Below, one piece after another: positions 1-10,020 of a DNA stretch of 64,000 nucleotides. Position numbers and translations under genes: made by a program. Every line of letters starts with the position of its first letter. The stretch's first letter is position 1. Location of the stretch: NCBI GenBank assembly GCA_033064195.1, contig JARBJD010000132.1, positions 124,001-188,000 on the forward strand, given 5' to 3'. Below the pieces are notes generated by a model, which saw only the letters and a list, made by a program, of their open reading frames with translations, made no database searches and was not told the DNA's origin. Origin of the DNA: Blattamonas nauphoetae. Taxonomy: Eukaryota; Preaxostyla; Oxymonadida.

Positions 1-2
1 TT

Positions 3-2492
3 CCCTCACAAAATGAAGTCAGTGTGATTGGATTCAACAGTTCCAGATTCGACATCAATCTTATCTTTCGTGATCTCGTTGACAAGGATTGGAAAGTGGT
101 GAGCTTTCTTGGATCAACAACAAAGTACAAACAAGTATTGATCAGACATGAGAAAACACAACAGGTTCTTCGGTTCATCGACATGATGTCATACACAGGA
201 CCAATGACATTGGATAATGCAGTAAAAGCCTTTGGAGGAAACACCACACTCCAGAAATCATTCTTTGCGTACGAATCATTTGATTCATCAGACTACGATA
301 CAGTGCTGAGCAAACAAGAACCTTTCTCCAAGTATGAATTCTATTCCAGTCTGAATAATAGTGAAATGTCCGACACCGATTACCGACTTTACCTTGATGA
401 TTGGAACAAACAAGGATTCAAGAACAGATGGGACTATCTGAGATTCTACAACATCAGAGACGTTGAATGTATGATTGCACCATTGGATAATCTGATTGAT
501 TTGAACTTCCAATACAAAGTGGACATGTTGCACAACCTCTCACTGTCAGCAAATGCTTCAGCAATCAAGTATGCATGTGCCTACAATGACTTTGATATTG
601 ATGCTGACTACAACGAATGTGACGAATCTGGACCAATCAAGATCACCAAACAATACTGGAAATACAAAGTGGAAGGATACAGGTATCAAGACCAGAAAGC
701 TCATCGCAATACTACCAACAATGTCACTGAAGCAGACTACGACTGGTTTGTTCAACAGTGCAAGAGAGTTTGCTACATATGCAAATGTCACTTCACACAA
801 GCAGTTCGACCAACACTGGATAGAATCGACAATGCAAAAGGACATTCAAAAGAGAACGTGAAGATCTGTTGTGACTACTGCAATACCTACAAGTCAGACC
901 ATGATGAACATCTCACAAGATTGAGAATTCAATTGAAGAAGTACTGCATCTGGAAATCACTCCCAATGACTCTGACACATGAGCAAACATATCACAAGTT
1001 GAGAGCAGCAGTGACTGGTGGACTATCGAATGTTCAACATCGACAGAACATCAAAGACGTGACACCAATCAATCACTTCACATATGAAGATGGAAAAGTC
1101 ATTTCCACTGATACGGAACACATCATGACTCATGTTTGTGGTGTTGATTTCAATTCACTTTATCCCAGTGCATTCTCATCAATCAAGAACAAGAATAATC
1201 CATACACTAATCACAGAATGTACATGCCAGGAAGATGTTTGTACACAGCAACAGGAGATCAAGAATGTCGGGAGATCATCGAGAACAAGAATCAGAAGAC
1301 ACTGTTTGTTGCAGAATTGAAAGGACACATCGATGAAAAGTACATAAATGATTTCATTAACTTCCCACCAATCTTCAGAAACATCGTGGTCAATACGACT
1401 GAAGAGAACATTGGAGAGAAGACATATTCGTTGATGAAGAAACATGGATTAAAGACTGATGATAAACAACGGAAGCTAACCCAACTCTTGAGCACACACG
1501 ATCAGTATATGTTCTTTTCGACATACTATCTGTGGTTCCTCATCGACTATTGCCACTTCATCATCGATGACATCAAGAGTGTGATGGTATTCTCGAGACA
1601 TGCTGGATTCGAACCATTTGTGACTTCATTCATGAATGACAGAATAGAAGCAATGAAGGTTGGGAACAAGGGAAAAGAACAGTTCTGCAAGACTAACCTC
1701 AATGGAAGTTACGGTTATGATGGAATGAACACTGAGAAATACAACTCAATCACAATCTGCAATGAGAAGAGAACATACTTGAAGCAAATGATGAAAGGAT
1801 TTGTGGCAACAAGAGAGATCAATGAGGACAACTACATTGTGATTGAAGACAGAGAGAAAGCATCATGCAAAACATGTCTGCAAGAAGCGGTGTTCACACT
1901 CGACAATGCGAAGTTCTGGTATCTGAATTTCATCTACAATTTCATGTACAAGTGTCTTGACATGAACAAGATTCACTTCTGTGAGGGAGACACTGACTCT
2001 GCTTATTGGGCAATTGCTGGTGATCCGAATGCTGGAATTCATCAACAGTTTGAACACGTGATTGCTGACAAGGAATTCTACGATGCTCACAAATATGAAT
2101 GGTTTCCCAATCCTGAAAAAGGAGTTGATGATGAGAAGAAACTGTTGGGATTAGCAATTGAAAAGGAAGGTGAACAGATGATCTGTCTTGCACCCAAGTG
2201 TTACTCGCTCGATGAGAAATGCAAAATCAAAGGAGTGTCTCTGAAGAAAACAAACATCACAAGTGACGATTATGTGAAGTGTCTGAATGGAGAGAAAACT
2301 GTGACAACAACACTGAACTTTCAGACAAGAAGAGTTCATTCTGACGATGACACCAATGGATTTGAAATAGCTAAAATACAACAGCAAAAACTCAGTCTCA
2401 GTGGAATACATCTGAAGGCAATCGTACTTGAAAATGACTCGTGTCCTCCATTCATTCATGGACTGAAAGCAACTGATTATATAATTGAATAA
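3..2492 (+). CDS. Protein-primed family B DNA polymerase, 5' part outside window
   Basis: The frame is open to the left edge, so the N-terminus is not seen. The visible 830 residues contain family B polymerase signatures. An exonuclease motif GFNSSRFD lies right at the start, an exonuclease III-like YNIRD near residue 140, motif A DFNSLYPS near 375, motif B NGSYG near 560 and motif C GDTDS near 655. Between exonuclease and polymerase parts, at about 245-300, sits a cysteine/histidine cluster with paired CxxC motifs and a DRIDN stretch that resembles an HNH-type nuclease fold. In Polintons this enzyme replicates the element by protein priming. The next gene, the integrase, starts 23 bp downstream on the same strand. 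Confidence 0.9.
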   Translation, partial: PSQNEVSVIGFNSSRFDINLIFRDLVDKDWKVVSFLGSTTKYKQVLIRHEKTQQVLRFIDMMSYTGPMTLDNAVKAFGGNTTLQKSFFAYESFDSSDYDTVLSKQEPFSKYEFYSSLNNSEMSDTDYRLYLDDWNKQGFKNRWDYLRFYNIRDVECMIAPLDNLIDLNFQYKVDMLHNLSLSANASAIKYACAYNDFDIDADYNECDESGPIKITKQYWKYKVEGYRYQDQKAHRNTTNNVTEADYDWFVQQCKRVCYICKCHFTQAVRPTLDRIDNAKGHSKENVKICCDYCNTYKSDHDEHLTRLRIQLKKYCIWKSLPMTLTHEQTYHKLRAAVTGGLSNVQHRQNIKDVTPINHFTYEDGKVISTDTEHIMTHVCGVDFNSLYPSAFSSIKNKNNPYTNHRMYMPGRCLYTATGDQECREIIENKNQKTLFVAELKGHIDEKYINDFINFPPIFRNIVVNTTEENIGEKTYSLMKKHGLKTDDKQRKLTQLLSTHDQYMFFSTYYLWFLIDYCHFIIDDIKSVMVFSRHAGFEPFVTSFMNDRIEAMKVGNKGKEQFCKTNLNGSYGYDGMNTEKYNSITICNEKRTYLKQMMKGFVATREINEDNYIVIEDREKASCKTCLQEAVFTLDNAKFWYLNFIYNFMYKCLDMNKIHFCEGDTDSAYWAIAGDPNAGIHQQFEHVIADKEFYDAHKYEWFPNPEKGVDDEKKLLGLAIEKEGEQMICLAPKCYSLDEKCKIKGVSLKKTNITSDDYVKCLNGEKTVTTTLNFQTRRVHSDDDTNGFEIAKIQQQKLSLSGIHLKAIVLENDSCPPFIHGLKATDYIIE

Positions 2493-2515
2493 ACACAAAC
2501 TTTATTTTTGTAGAA

Positions 2516-4489
2516 ATGGCTAGACCATTTTTGAGTTCAAAACAAATTGATCAAATAGTGAAGAAACTCCTGGACAATACGTTCCATTCCGAGACTAAAA
2601 TATTCACAGTCACACTTACGTTTTCCCAAATTCTACCAACCTATCATGTCAATGATTCAAATGGACAATACGACGCAAATGATGAGACATACTTCAATGA
2701 CTGGCTGAATGGAGAATTACCTCCTGATTTAAACATTGCTGATGGAAAAATTGTTGTTCAAAGATTTGTGAAACAATTCACCGGATGGATCCTTAGTAAC
2801 AACACTGCAAGACAAGCGTACAGAGCATATCAACAGTATTATCAGGAAGCACAGAATATTCATTTTAATCAACCACCAGCCATCGTAATTCCAACACTAT
2901 CTCCGAGTCAAAAATCACAACCATTTCCTATTGAAACACCTGAATCTCCAATCATTCCTGGACAGAAGAGAAACCCGACATCAATTGGTTCAGAATATGA
3001 ATTCCCAATGAAAGAGATGAGGTTTGAAGATGATGATCAACTGATCCCCAAGTCACCAAATTCACAAACAATTGTGAAGATTGACAAAGGTTCCGTGCCA
3101 TATGTGAGAGAGATCAACAAGGTCGAACCAACTCTCCCCTCAGGAGGGTTCGAAGCCTTTAGCAAGACGACAAGGCAAGTGCTGGGAATGTTGGAACGAG
3201 TGAAAGGCTATTTTGACCATCAACAGAAGGACAATTCAGAGGAGGAACAAATCAAAGCAGAGAATTCAATGATGGACAATCAACAGAAAATGGAACACTT
3301 CTTTGACAAACAGATTGTTGAATCAAAGAAACTGAATCGAAATATGTTTATTCTTTTACACGTAAGCAGAACTCTCGGAAATGACGAAACTGAGTTCATT
3401 TTAGCACATCCTAAACAAATCCCATTTGGTGGAAGATCATTTCAGGAATGGTACGATGAATATGTTCACCGATGGGATTCTACACATCCTCGGAAAATAA
3501 GGAGGGAACAAGGAGGTGACACATTGATGATTGATCAACCAACAATTCCGAGAACAACCGAGAAAATCCAGTATCCGTTTCGATCAAAGATGCAATTTAT
3601 GTCCAAAGACATCACTGGAGATCCACATCAGACATCAGACAGAAAGATTCCACAGAAGTGTGACAGACCTTACTTCTCTCCCAAGTTTGGATCATGGGAA
3701 ATTGATCTTGTATTTATCCAATCACCAACGTCGAAAACAGTTCTTCAGATTTATCTATTCGCAATTAACATCAACACCAAATACCTTGTTGTAATTCCTG
3801 TATTGGATAAATCGTGGGTCAAAGTCAAGACTGCAATCAATGATCTGATTAATCATCGTGGAGTTCATGTCAACAACATTCGTGGTGACGGAGAAGCAGC
3901 ATGGACAAGTGGAGTAGCAGAAAAGTTCTTTAGAAAGCAAAAGGTCAGTACATATTTCACAAGCTCACCATTCACAAATCATCATCGAATTGTCGATCGA
4001 GTGATCAGAACAATCAGAGATGGATTCCAAGACAATGCGACACAGATGGCAAATCATTCATTGATGAATCAGATGGTGGAATACTACAATATGACTCCAC
4101 ATCGAGCATACTGGAACAAGTTCACTCCACAGCAAGCACAAAACAATCGAGAGATTGAAGCACTGTATATCTCCAGTTGTGAAGAGCAATTGAAGAACAT
4201 TCAACGACAGCAGACTACACAACTGCTTTGGAGATACAAACCAGGAAACATTCTGTTGATTCACCTTGACTTGAACAAGACTGTTGCTAAGTTTCAGAAG
4301 AAGCGAAGACAGTTTCAATTTGTTGGACAGTTCATGGAGTACAAACACGGAAATGTTGTAGCTAAACTTCTGAATGGTCTCACGTGTCTACCAAAAATAG
4401 TGTACGTTCCAATTCAACACACAAAGTTCCATGCAGACTCAATTGACAAGTTAACTCCTGAGTTCATAGCTGAGTTCAATTTGGTTTAA
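2516..4489 (+). CDS. Retroviral-type integrase of the Polinton-like element
   Basis: This 657-residue protein carries a retroviral-type (rve) integrase core in its second half, at about 390-530. The core begins around WEIDLVFIQ, has a second acidic position at RGDGEAAW, and a helix reading HHRIVDRVIRTIRD. A basic C-terminal part with KKRRQFQFVGQF follows, resembling the small C-terminal domains of Polinton integrases. The first ~330 residues are not recognised; they contain a long acidic and Gln-rich stretch with coiled-coil character near 225-275. The start at 2516 follows a TTTATTTTT motif by a few bases. The enzyme would insert element DNA into the host chromosome. Confidence 0.85.
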   Translation: MARPFLSSKQIDQIVKKLLDNTFHSETKIFTVTLTFSQILPTYHVNDSNGQYDANDETYFNDWLNGELPPDLNIADGKIVVQRFVKQFTGWILSNNTARQAYRAYQQYYQEAQNIHFNQPPAIVIPTLSPSQKSQPFPIETPESPIIPGQKRNPTSIGSEYEFPMKEMRFEDDDQLIPKSPNSQTIVKIDKGSVPYVREINKVEPTLPSGGFEAFSKTTRQVLGMLERVKGYFDHQQKDNSEEEQIKAENSMMDNQQKMEHFFDKQIVESKKLNRNMFILLHVSRTLGNDETEFILAHPKQIPFGGRSFQEWYDEYVHRWDSTHPRKIRREQGGDTLMIDQPTIPRTTEKIQYPFRSKMQFMSKDITGDPHQTSDRKIPQKCDRPYFSPKFGSWEIDLVFIQSPTSKTVLQIYLFAININTKYLVVIPVLDKSWVKVKTAINDLINHRGVHVNNIRGDGEAAWTSGVAEKFFRKQKVSTYFTSSPFTNHHRIVDRVIRTIRDGFQDNATQMANHSLMNQMVEYYNMTPHRAYWNKFTPQQAQNNREIEALYISSCEEQLKNIQRQQTTQLLWRYKPGNILLIHLDLNKTVAKFQKKRRQFQFVGQFMEYKHGNVVAKLLNGLTCLPKIVYVPIQHTKFHADSIDKLTPEFIAEFNLV

Positions 4490-4524
4490 ATCAAAACTGT
4501 TTTGAATATTTTTATTCCATTGAA

Positions 4525-4884
4525 ATGTCATCACTGAAAATTTTAGAACCGTTTGATCCTGAACAGAAATGTTTTGAAAACATCTATGACTTTCAGAGAC
4601 ATTTGGAAAAGAACAGAGAAGAACTGAATAAATACACAACTCAGAAACTGAATAGGTTAATCAGAATCGATGGATACAGAATCACAAAAATAAGAGGTGA
4701 GATTGCTCTGAGGAAATCAAGTTCAGAGAACATCGGTGACTCCAACTCACTTTCGATTGATCAGAGACTTTCAGACATTGAAGAATCAATTCGAGCGTTG
4801 ACAGATACTCTCAGTATGAGGCTTCGAAGTCTTGACGAGACAATTGGGAACCTTATCCAAGAGTTAACGGACAGTTCGGTTTAA
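4525..4884 (+). CDS. Small coiled-coil protein of the Polinton-like element
   Basis: A 119-residue charged protein without cysteines. From about residue 25 the heptad-like pattern of Leu, Ile and charged residues (QRHLEKNREELNKY, later DQRLSDIEESIRALTDTL) suggests one or two coiled coils, so it may form oligomers. No family recognised. Its last 21 bases overlap the end of the convergent ATPase gene on the other strand. A variant of the T-rich start motif (ATTTTTATTCC) lies just upstream of the ATG. Confidence 0.6.
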   Translation: MSSLKILEPFDPEQKCFENIYDFQRHLEKNREELNKYTTQKLNRLIRIDGYRITKIRGEIALRKSSSENIGDSNSLSIDQRLSDIEESIRALTDTLSMRLRSLDETIGNLIQELTDSSV

Positions 4885-5775
4885 ACATTCTTTGTTGATC
4901 TCAGTCAGTGCAACTCCATCAGTATTGTATCGAAGAATGATTGCTTCACATTTTTGTTTTCGTTGATAGACATTCCAGAAGTGTCGAATATCAATTGGTG
5001 AGTTCAACTGAGGATAGACTCTACTGATTCGTTCTTTGTTGAATCCTCCAAAGATCCACATTGAATCAATGTTTGACTTCATATCTGCTGACAAACTGAA
5101 CAGCTCATGCATCGTCAGAAAGAATGTGAATTTCGGTTGTCGATTCTCCAATAATAAGTCCATCATTGTCATTCTATTTTTGGATGTTCTTCGTTCACCT
5201 AGGATTCTGCGACAGTCATCAAGGAGGATAATTGTTTGAAGATTCTTCACTGAGAAGTCATCGATGTATAGAGCATCGAACAGTTCATCTCGACACTCAT
5301 CAGTAATGCGATCTTGCCACTGGTTGTCTATGATCTCTTCATAGGCTGCTTTTGATTCAGAGAGTTCCAACAGAAACGGTAGTGCTTCTTCATATTTGAC
5401 TTTCACATAAGGGACGTTCAGTATTGGTTTGAATTTGTCGAAGGTTGGATCAATGTTCTTATCAGTGACGAAGACAAACAAATGGAATAGTTCATTCCGA
5501 ACTTGAACATTCTGGAGCTTGGCAACCTCTCGAAGAGCATTGAATGTTTTTCCACTTCCTCTGTTTCCAACGAGGACATTGACACTATTGCGATTGAAAT
5601 TCAAGTCTGGATGAATCTGTGATTGCACTTCATGAGAAACATTCCTACTAGATGCTTCACTCAGTTTTGCATTCACGTATGCTGTAAGCGAAGAGGGTTC
5701 CACCCTCCGCGAAACCAAAGGTTTTGTTGTTGAAGATACGGGCTGTGCCCTCAGAATGGAATTCGTTCTTTTCAT
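4864..5775 (-). CDS. FtsK/HerA-type genome-packaging ATPase
   Basis: A 303-residue P-loop ATPase. Walker A reads VGNRGSGKT near residue 70 and Walker B reads TIILLDDC near 180-187, followed by ERRTSKNR and a glutamine/asparagine-type sensor region LENRQPKFTFFLTMHE. The arrangement matches the A32-like packaging ATPases that occur in Polintons and in double-jelly-roll viruses. It is the only strongly conserved gene of the left half on the minus strand. Its start faces the plus-strand gene at 5835 across a 59 bp divergent spacer, and its end overlaps the coiled-coil gene by 21 bp. Confidence 0.85.
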   Translation of the reverse strand: MKRTNSILRAQPVSSTTKPLVSRRVEPSSLTAYVNAKLSEASSRNVSHEVQSQIHPDLNFNRNSVNVLVGNRGSGKTFNALREVAKLQNVQVRNELFHLFVFVTDKNIDPTFDKFKPILNVPYVKVKYEEALPFLLELSESKAAYEEIIDNQWQDRITDECRDELFDALYIDDFSVKNLQTIILLDDCRRILGERRTSKNRMTMMDLLLENRQPKFTFFLTMHELFSLSADMKSNIDSMWIFGGFNKERISRVYPQLNSPIDIRHFWNVYQRKQKCEAIILRYNTDGVALTEINKECLNRTVR

Positions 5776-5834
5776 TTATGATTTCTCTCTAATTAAAATA
5801 TAGTTTTGGATTTTTTATTTTGTATGAAAACACG
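5776..5834. promoter_or_regulatory. Divergent spacer with T-rich start motif
   Basis: This 59 bp spacer separates the minus-strand ATPase from the plus-strand gene at 5835. Towards the plus gene it holds GGATTTTTTATTTTG, the same motif seen before most genes of the element. Towards the ATPase the sequence is AT-rich with TATTTTAATTAG on the minus strand. It must carry both promoters. Confidence 0.5.
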
Positions 5835-6788
5835 ATGTCGAAGATACAATACATTCCCGCAAAGAGAAAAGCACCAGCGAAGAAACCGAAAATGAGATAT
5901 GATCAGGGGGCTTTGGATGCAATGAAAAGAATCTATGCTGATGATGACATTCGCACCAAATTCAATTCTGCACTCAGTAGTGTTCCATCAGCTTTGGAAT
6001 ACATTGAAAGGACTGGACAAAATTGGACGGTTCAGATGGAAAAACATGGAAAAGTTCCTGATGTGATGGTCTACGACAAAGACAATGGAGATCTGGTTGC
6101 AGCAAATGGTTTCATGCTTGCATCATACAACAGTCGACCTTTCGTCGAGACATACTATTCAATGAATCCAACACCAGATATGCGAAGACAAACTCCATAT
6201 TCATCATTTCGTCAAGATCATGGAAGAAGAATCAAAGCTGCACACAACAACTTCCTCAAGACTGGAACATACGATTTGCCTGGAAACTATCGTGAAGTCA
6301 ACTACCAAGAAATGCAAGCACAACGATCACAACAACCGTATGCTATCATGAAGAAAGCAGTTGGTGAATTCATGAATGATACTTTGAAGGTGTATCGGGC
6401 AAGTCGAGATCAACCAGCAGATCTCAGCAAAAATGTGTTGGACAATATGGTTTTCAATTCCATTCAATCCAAGATTGCATCAAAGATGTGGGATCAGTGG
6501 CTTGAAGACTATGTTGAAGGTTTCATCAGTTCAAATCCAGATCATCAGAGGACGAAAGCAAGAAAAGCGTTTAAGGAACAAATTCATCCCCAGTTCCTCG
6601 AAATCATCACAAAAACAGAAGATTTGCAAACTTTCCTTGGTCGTTATTCAGCAAACATCTCAACATTTGTGAACGAACAGACAACTGCGGCGTACCGAAC
6701 AAGAACGGGAGATATCGGTAGATTCCAAACAGGACATATGTCTGAATATGCTCGATTCGCACACTTGGAGAAAGATATGAGTGATTAA
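5835..6788 (+). CDS. Unrecognised Polinton-element protein, 317 aa
   Basis: I chose the ATG at 5835 (MSKIQYIPAKRK); a longer frame would need a non-ATG codon. The N-terminus is very basic (KRKAPAKKPKMR), which may bind nucleic acid or act as a nuclear signal. The rest is mostly helical by composition, with no cysteine pair or known catalytic motif that I can see. It lies between the ATPase and the small virion-like proteins, so a structural or DNA-binding role is possible, but this is inference. It is not clearly the adenovirus-type protease expected in many Polintons. Confidence 0.6.
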   Translation: MSKIQYIPAKRKAPAKKPKMRYDQGALDAMKRIYADDDIRTKFNSALSSVPSALEYIERTGQNWTVQMEKHGKVPDVMVYDKDNGDLVAANGFMLASYNSRPFVETYYSMNPTPDMRRQTPYSSFRQDHGRRIKAAHNNFLKTGTYDLPGNYREVNYQEMQAQRSQQPYAIMKKAVGEFMNDTLKVYRASRDQPADLSKNVLDNMVFNSIQSKIASKMWDQWLEDYVEGFISSNPDHQRTKARKAFKEQIHPQFLEIITKTEDLQTFLGRYSANISTFVNEQTTAAYRTRTGDIGRFQTGHMSEYARFAHLEKDMSD

Positions 6789-6826
6789 AAACATAAATAT
6801 ATATTTTTTTATTTTTATAGAAAGTG

Positions 6827-7414
6827 ATGCAGCCAATTCTAAGTTGTCAATTTACGAAACACACAAGTTCTTCTTCAGTTCCAACGTCAATCACCAACAA
6901 TGTGATCATCGATAATAAGGGATCAACTTCTGGAAGATCAAAACTCGAAGATCGAAATGAACAATGCGCGAATGTCGAACTAGACAATGTTCCAGGAACG
7001 TATGATCCACCACCACTTGAGATCTACCCATCTGCACCAATCCAAAGTCGTTCAATCCCACTTCGTGAGTACACATCCAACATTGCAGCATTCAAAGATC
7101 AATTATTGCTTGTTTACAAGAATGCATTTGCTTGTGAAAAGAAACTACTGAATAATCTCATTGAACCATCGAAGAAACTGATCACAAACCAAAGTGATTT
7201 ATGTGCACTGATTGCTACACTCACTGGAATCAATGATGTGGTGATTGAACTGGATGATTTGTCTGACAAGTGTCTATGTCTGAATAAACTACCAATCTTT
7301 CGAACAATTTTCAAGATTCTTGTTGGTGGAAAAGATATGAGCATTGCCTTCAACGAAGTATACAACACTATACTCAATTATGGAATTTCGCTAACGAAGG
7401 CAATCCCGAGATAA
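6827..7414 (+). CDS. Unrecognised Polinton-element protein, 195 aa
   Basis: The ATG at 6827 follows TTTTTTTATTTTTATAG by a few bases; an earlier GTG in frame is less likely. The N-terminal ~85 residues are polar and probably disordered, ending in a proline-rich patch (DPPPLEIYPSAPIQ). PPPLEIYPSAP resembles late-domain or minor-capsid proline motifs, but I cannot assign a family. The C-terminal half is helical with several Leu-rich stretches. Confidence 0.55.
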   Translation: MQPILSCQFTKHTSSSSVPTSITNNVIIDNKGSTSGRSKLEDRNEQCANVELDNVPGTYDPPPLEIYPSAPIQSRSIPLREYTSNIAAFKDQLLLVYKNAFACEKKLLNNLIEPSKKLITNQSDLCALIATLTGINDVVIELDDLSDKCLCLNKLPIFRTIFKILVGGKDMSIAFNEVYNTILNYGISLTKAIPR

Positions 7415-7449
7415 ATATTTAATGAATTGTATTTTTTATTTTTACATAA

Positions 7450-7764
7450 ATGGCACCAGGAAGTTTCAACAAACTCAAAAATATTGGCAAACAGTTCTTT
7501 CAATTCATCAAACCTCTAGCTCCATCACTGCTTCAGGTTGGAGGTGGCTTGCTCTCACAGACAAACAACAAGTTTGGACAAACAGCTGGAGGAATACTCA
7601 GTGGCTTAGGCGGAATGATGGATGTGTACCAACAGAATAAAGCAATCAATCGAGCACCACAACAACCACAGATGATAGATTATGAACCACCTCGAAATGG
7701 ACGCTATTCCAAGGATGATCTTCCTCAATCGTCAAATTCTAAAATTCAATTCAAAGGAGTATAA
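7450..7764 (+). CDS. Small membrane-active or minor virion protein candidate, 104 aa
   Basis: It starts MAPGSFNKLKNIGKQFF and continues with a glycine-rich hydrophobic segment (LAPSLLQVGGGLLSQ, later GGILSGLGGMMD) and a polar tail. Amphipathic N-terminus plus Gly-rich hydrophobic middle resembles small membrane-active virion proteins such as adenovirus pVI-type proteins, though no motif proves this. The next gene shares the MAPG start and the same layout, so the two are probably paralogues. It is preceded by TTTTTTATTTTTACATAA directly before the ATG. Confidence 0.55.
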   Translation: MAPGSFNKLKNIGKQFFQFIKPLAPSLLQVGGGLLSQTNNKFGQTAGGILSGLGGMMDVYQQNKAINRAPQQPQMIDYEPPRNGRYSKDDLPQSSNSKIQFKGV

Positions 7765-7798
7765 TTTGTTTGTGTTCTAGTTTTTTATTTTTACATAA

Positions 7799-8101
7799 AT
7801 GGCACCAGGTTGGTTATCAAAATTAGCAGCAGTTGGCAAAAACATACTCAGAGTTGGAGCTCCATTTCTGAATCTCATTCCCTTCGTTGGACCACTGATT
7901 TCGAAGGTTGCACAGACAGGTGTTGAAATGATTCCCGATGTGAAGTCGGATCAGCAAATCCATGCAGAAAAGATGGCACAGTATGAGCAAGCAATCAATG
8001 AAGGAAACTCAGCAGTTGCGAACAAACTCAGAGGGGAAATACTGAGACTAGAAGAAAAGCTGAAGCCGAAAACAAAGAAGAAGAAACTGAAAAAGAAATA
8101 A
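7799..8101 (+). CDS. Paralogue-like small amphipathic protein, 100 aa
   Basis: MAPGWLSKLAAVGKNILR is an amphipathic start like that of the preceding gene. It is followed by a hydrophobic stretch FLNLIPFVGPLISK and a highly basic lysine-rich tail (KPKTKKKKLKKK). Such a layout fits a membrane-disrupting or DNA-condensing virion component. The spacer of 34 bp again contains TTTTTTATTTTTACATAA immediately before the ATG. No family could be named. Confidence 0.55.
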   Translation: MAPGWLSKLAAVGKNILRVGAPFLNLIPFVGPLISKVAQTGVEMIPDVKSDQQIHAEKMAQYEQAINEGNSAVANKLRGEILRLEEKLKPKTKKKKLKKK

Positions 8102-8129
8102 GCAATATTGTTTTTTTATTTTTGATAAA

Positions 8130-9989
8130 ATGAACTCGCATATAACACATCTGACAAACAAAAGAACAGGAGCATCATCACTGACTGGAAATACCACAGG
8201 ATCAATCAAGTATACCAGAGATGACATTGGTCAAATACAACAACAACTCATGTCTGAACATCACATTAATTACCTAATGAATGATGGGGCACACAGTACT
8301 TCGATTCAAGAATTGAAACCATCAGAGAATGCACGCTTCTACACGGGACAAGAGATAATCATTCCACTGACGGGAAATCAAGATATTTGTCAAATCGATG
8401 ATTCCTTCATTACGTTCACAATGACTACGACATTGAAACTCAAGAATTGGAAGACAACTTCTGGTAAAATTGGATCGTTTATGAATGAGAGAATATTCAT
8501 CTTCGTTGGACTGAAGCATTCGGCATCAATATTTCGTGACCTTCCTGTTCTTCACAACAATCAGAGAATCATAAGCACAACAAACAATGATGTATCAATG
8601 GAATCACACATCTATAATATGATCAAACCGAAGAGTCAATTGGAGAATCGTAAACATTGTCACACACCTTGGCAGAATGCATGGAATCATGACGAATCTG
8701 TTGCTGGTGTTTATATTCCACTTTCTGATTTCACAACAACTTCTGGAACAGGTGTGTTTCAAGACACTATTGATGTACCAATTCGTGTGTCAATTAACCT
8801 TGAAGATCTTCTCATTTTCTCTGGAATGACTGACTATCCAAAATGTCTCTTTGGTGATTTGAAATTGAGTGTTCATATGAATGAAGATGCATTTGTTTGT
8901 TGTCCTGTGAATCCTGAACTCACTTTGAAAAATACACTATCATCACTCGGAACTGGTACAGCAGCAGCACCAACGATTAAAGCAGCAATTCTCAATTGTA
9001 TTCAACATCGTCCATATTTCCTAACCAATCTTGTCACCTCGTGCACCAAGAACTTTGTTCAAATTGGTCAATCATTTCTGCAACCAACAGTTACAAAAGA
9101 CATAGTTTGCTCAACAGCCAATGTCGTGACAACAGAACCAGAGTATGTGGATCAGTACATCTCATTAAATGTCACAAACTATCGGATTGATGATGTGTAT
9201 TGCATGAGTTCTGGATATAAAATGAAAGAAGTCGCGAAAGAGAATCTAAAACAGATGTACACAAATCGTCCTGGAACAATTCCAGCAGAAAAGATCTCAT
9301 TCTATCCATTTCAGAAGACGCCAACGGCAACAGGAATTGATTGTACTCAACAGATGGTTCTCGTTAATGCGAAGGATATCATGCTTCTCTTCCGACACTA
9401 CGACAATGAAGTCACATGTTTCCACAATCCAATGCAGAAGAATATCCAAGTGAATCTCCTTAATAGATACTTTCCAGAACAACCGACAACAACGATTGGA
9501 GCTCGCTTCTATCAGTTCGCATTGTCGACTCTCAATCTCGATTCGTACCTAGCTGTTCCTGATGATTTGGAGCGATCACTGACAGATTCTCTCGTTGAAG
9601 AGAAACTCACTGGTGATGAAACATATCCCAATGAAACTATGACAAGAGTTCGTCCAGTTCATGACAATACTGACTTCCTTCTATGCTTCTCAACTCAACG
9701 AAGCGGATGTCCAACAAACTGCAACGATTCCATCAGTTCAAAAGGAAATGTTCCTGTCACTTTGAGATCACATCCAATCTATCAAGGTAATCTTGACACT
9801 TACTACAATGTTTACAATCCAAGTCAAAGTGGTGGTGATATGACAACATTTACTCGTCCTCCAGCACCTATTTTAGCAACAACCGCAACCACATGGTGGG
9901 TCTTACGATATAGCAATGGCGAACCAAAAGTTGAGTACTATCCGAATCACACATTGAAATCATTGCATAAAGATTTAGGAATCTTGTAG
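8130..9989 (+). CDS. Major capsid-like protein 1, 619 aa
   Basis: Size and position fit the double-jelly-roll major capsid protein of Polintons. I assign it by context and by its relation to the next gene, since jelly-roll folds have weak sequence motifs. Shared points with the 572-residue neighbour are an N-terminal strand-rich block, a central DYPKCLFGDLKLSVHM (neighbour: QYPNSIFGNLRLRFHL) and a C-terminal block with PPAPILATTATTWWVL and GEPKVEYY (neighbour: PPPPILALHQATYWLF and GQPRVRYV). A T-rich motif precedes the start. The pair would build or decorate a capsid. Confidence 0.65.
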   Translation: MNSHITHLTNKRTGASSLTGNTTGSIKYTRDDIGQIQQQLMSEHHINYLMNDGAHSTSIQELKPSENARFYTGQEIIIPLTGNQDICQIDDSFITFTMTTTLKLKNWKTTSGKIGSFMNERIFIFVGLKHSASIFRDLPVLHNNQRIISTTNNDVSMESHIYNMIKPKSQLENRKHCHTPWQNAWNHDESVAGVYIPLSDFTTTSGTGVFQDTIDVPIRVSINLEDLLIFSGMTDYPKCLFGDLKLSVHMNEDAFVCCPVNPELTLKNTLSSLGTGTAAAPTIKAAILNCIQHRPYFLTNLVTSCTKNFVQIGQSFLQPTVTKDIVCSTANVVTTEPEYVDQYISLNVTNYRIDDVYCMSSGYKMKEVAKENLKQMYTNRPGTIPAEKISFYPFQKTPTATGIDCTQQMVLVNAKDIMLLFRHYDNEVTCFHNPMQKNIQVNLLNRYFPEQPTTTIGARFYQFALSTLNLDSYLAVPDDLERSLTDSLVEEKLTGDETYPNETMTRVRPVHDNTDFLLCFSTQRSGCPTNCNDSISSKGNVPVTLRSHPIYQGNLDTYYNVYNPSQSGGDMTTFTRPPAPILATTATTWWVLRYSNGEPKVEYYPNHTLKSLHKDLGIL

Positions 9990-10020
9990 AGACAAAACAG
10001 TAAAAGAAAATAATGATATT

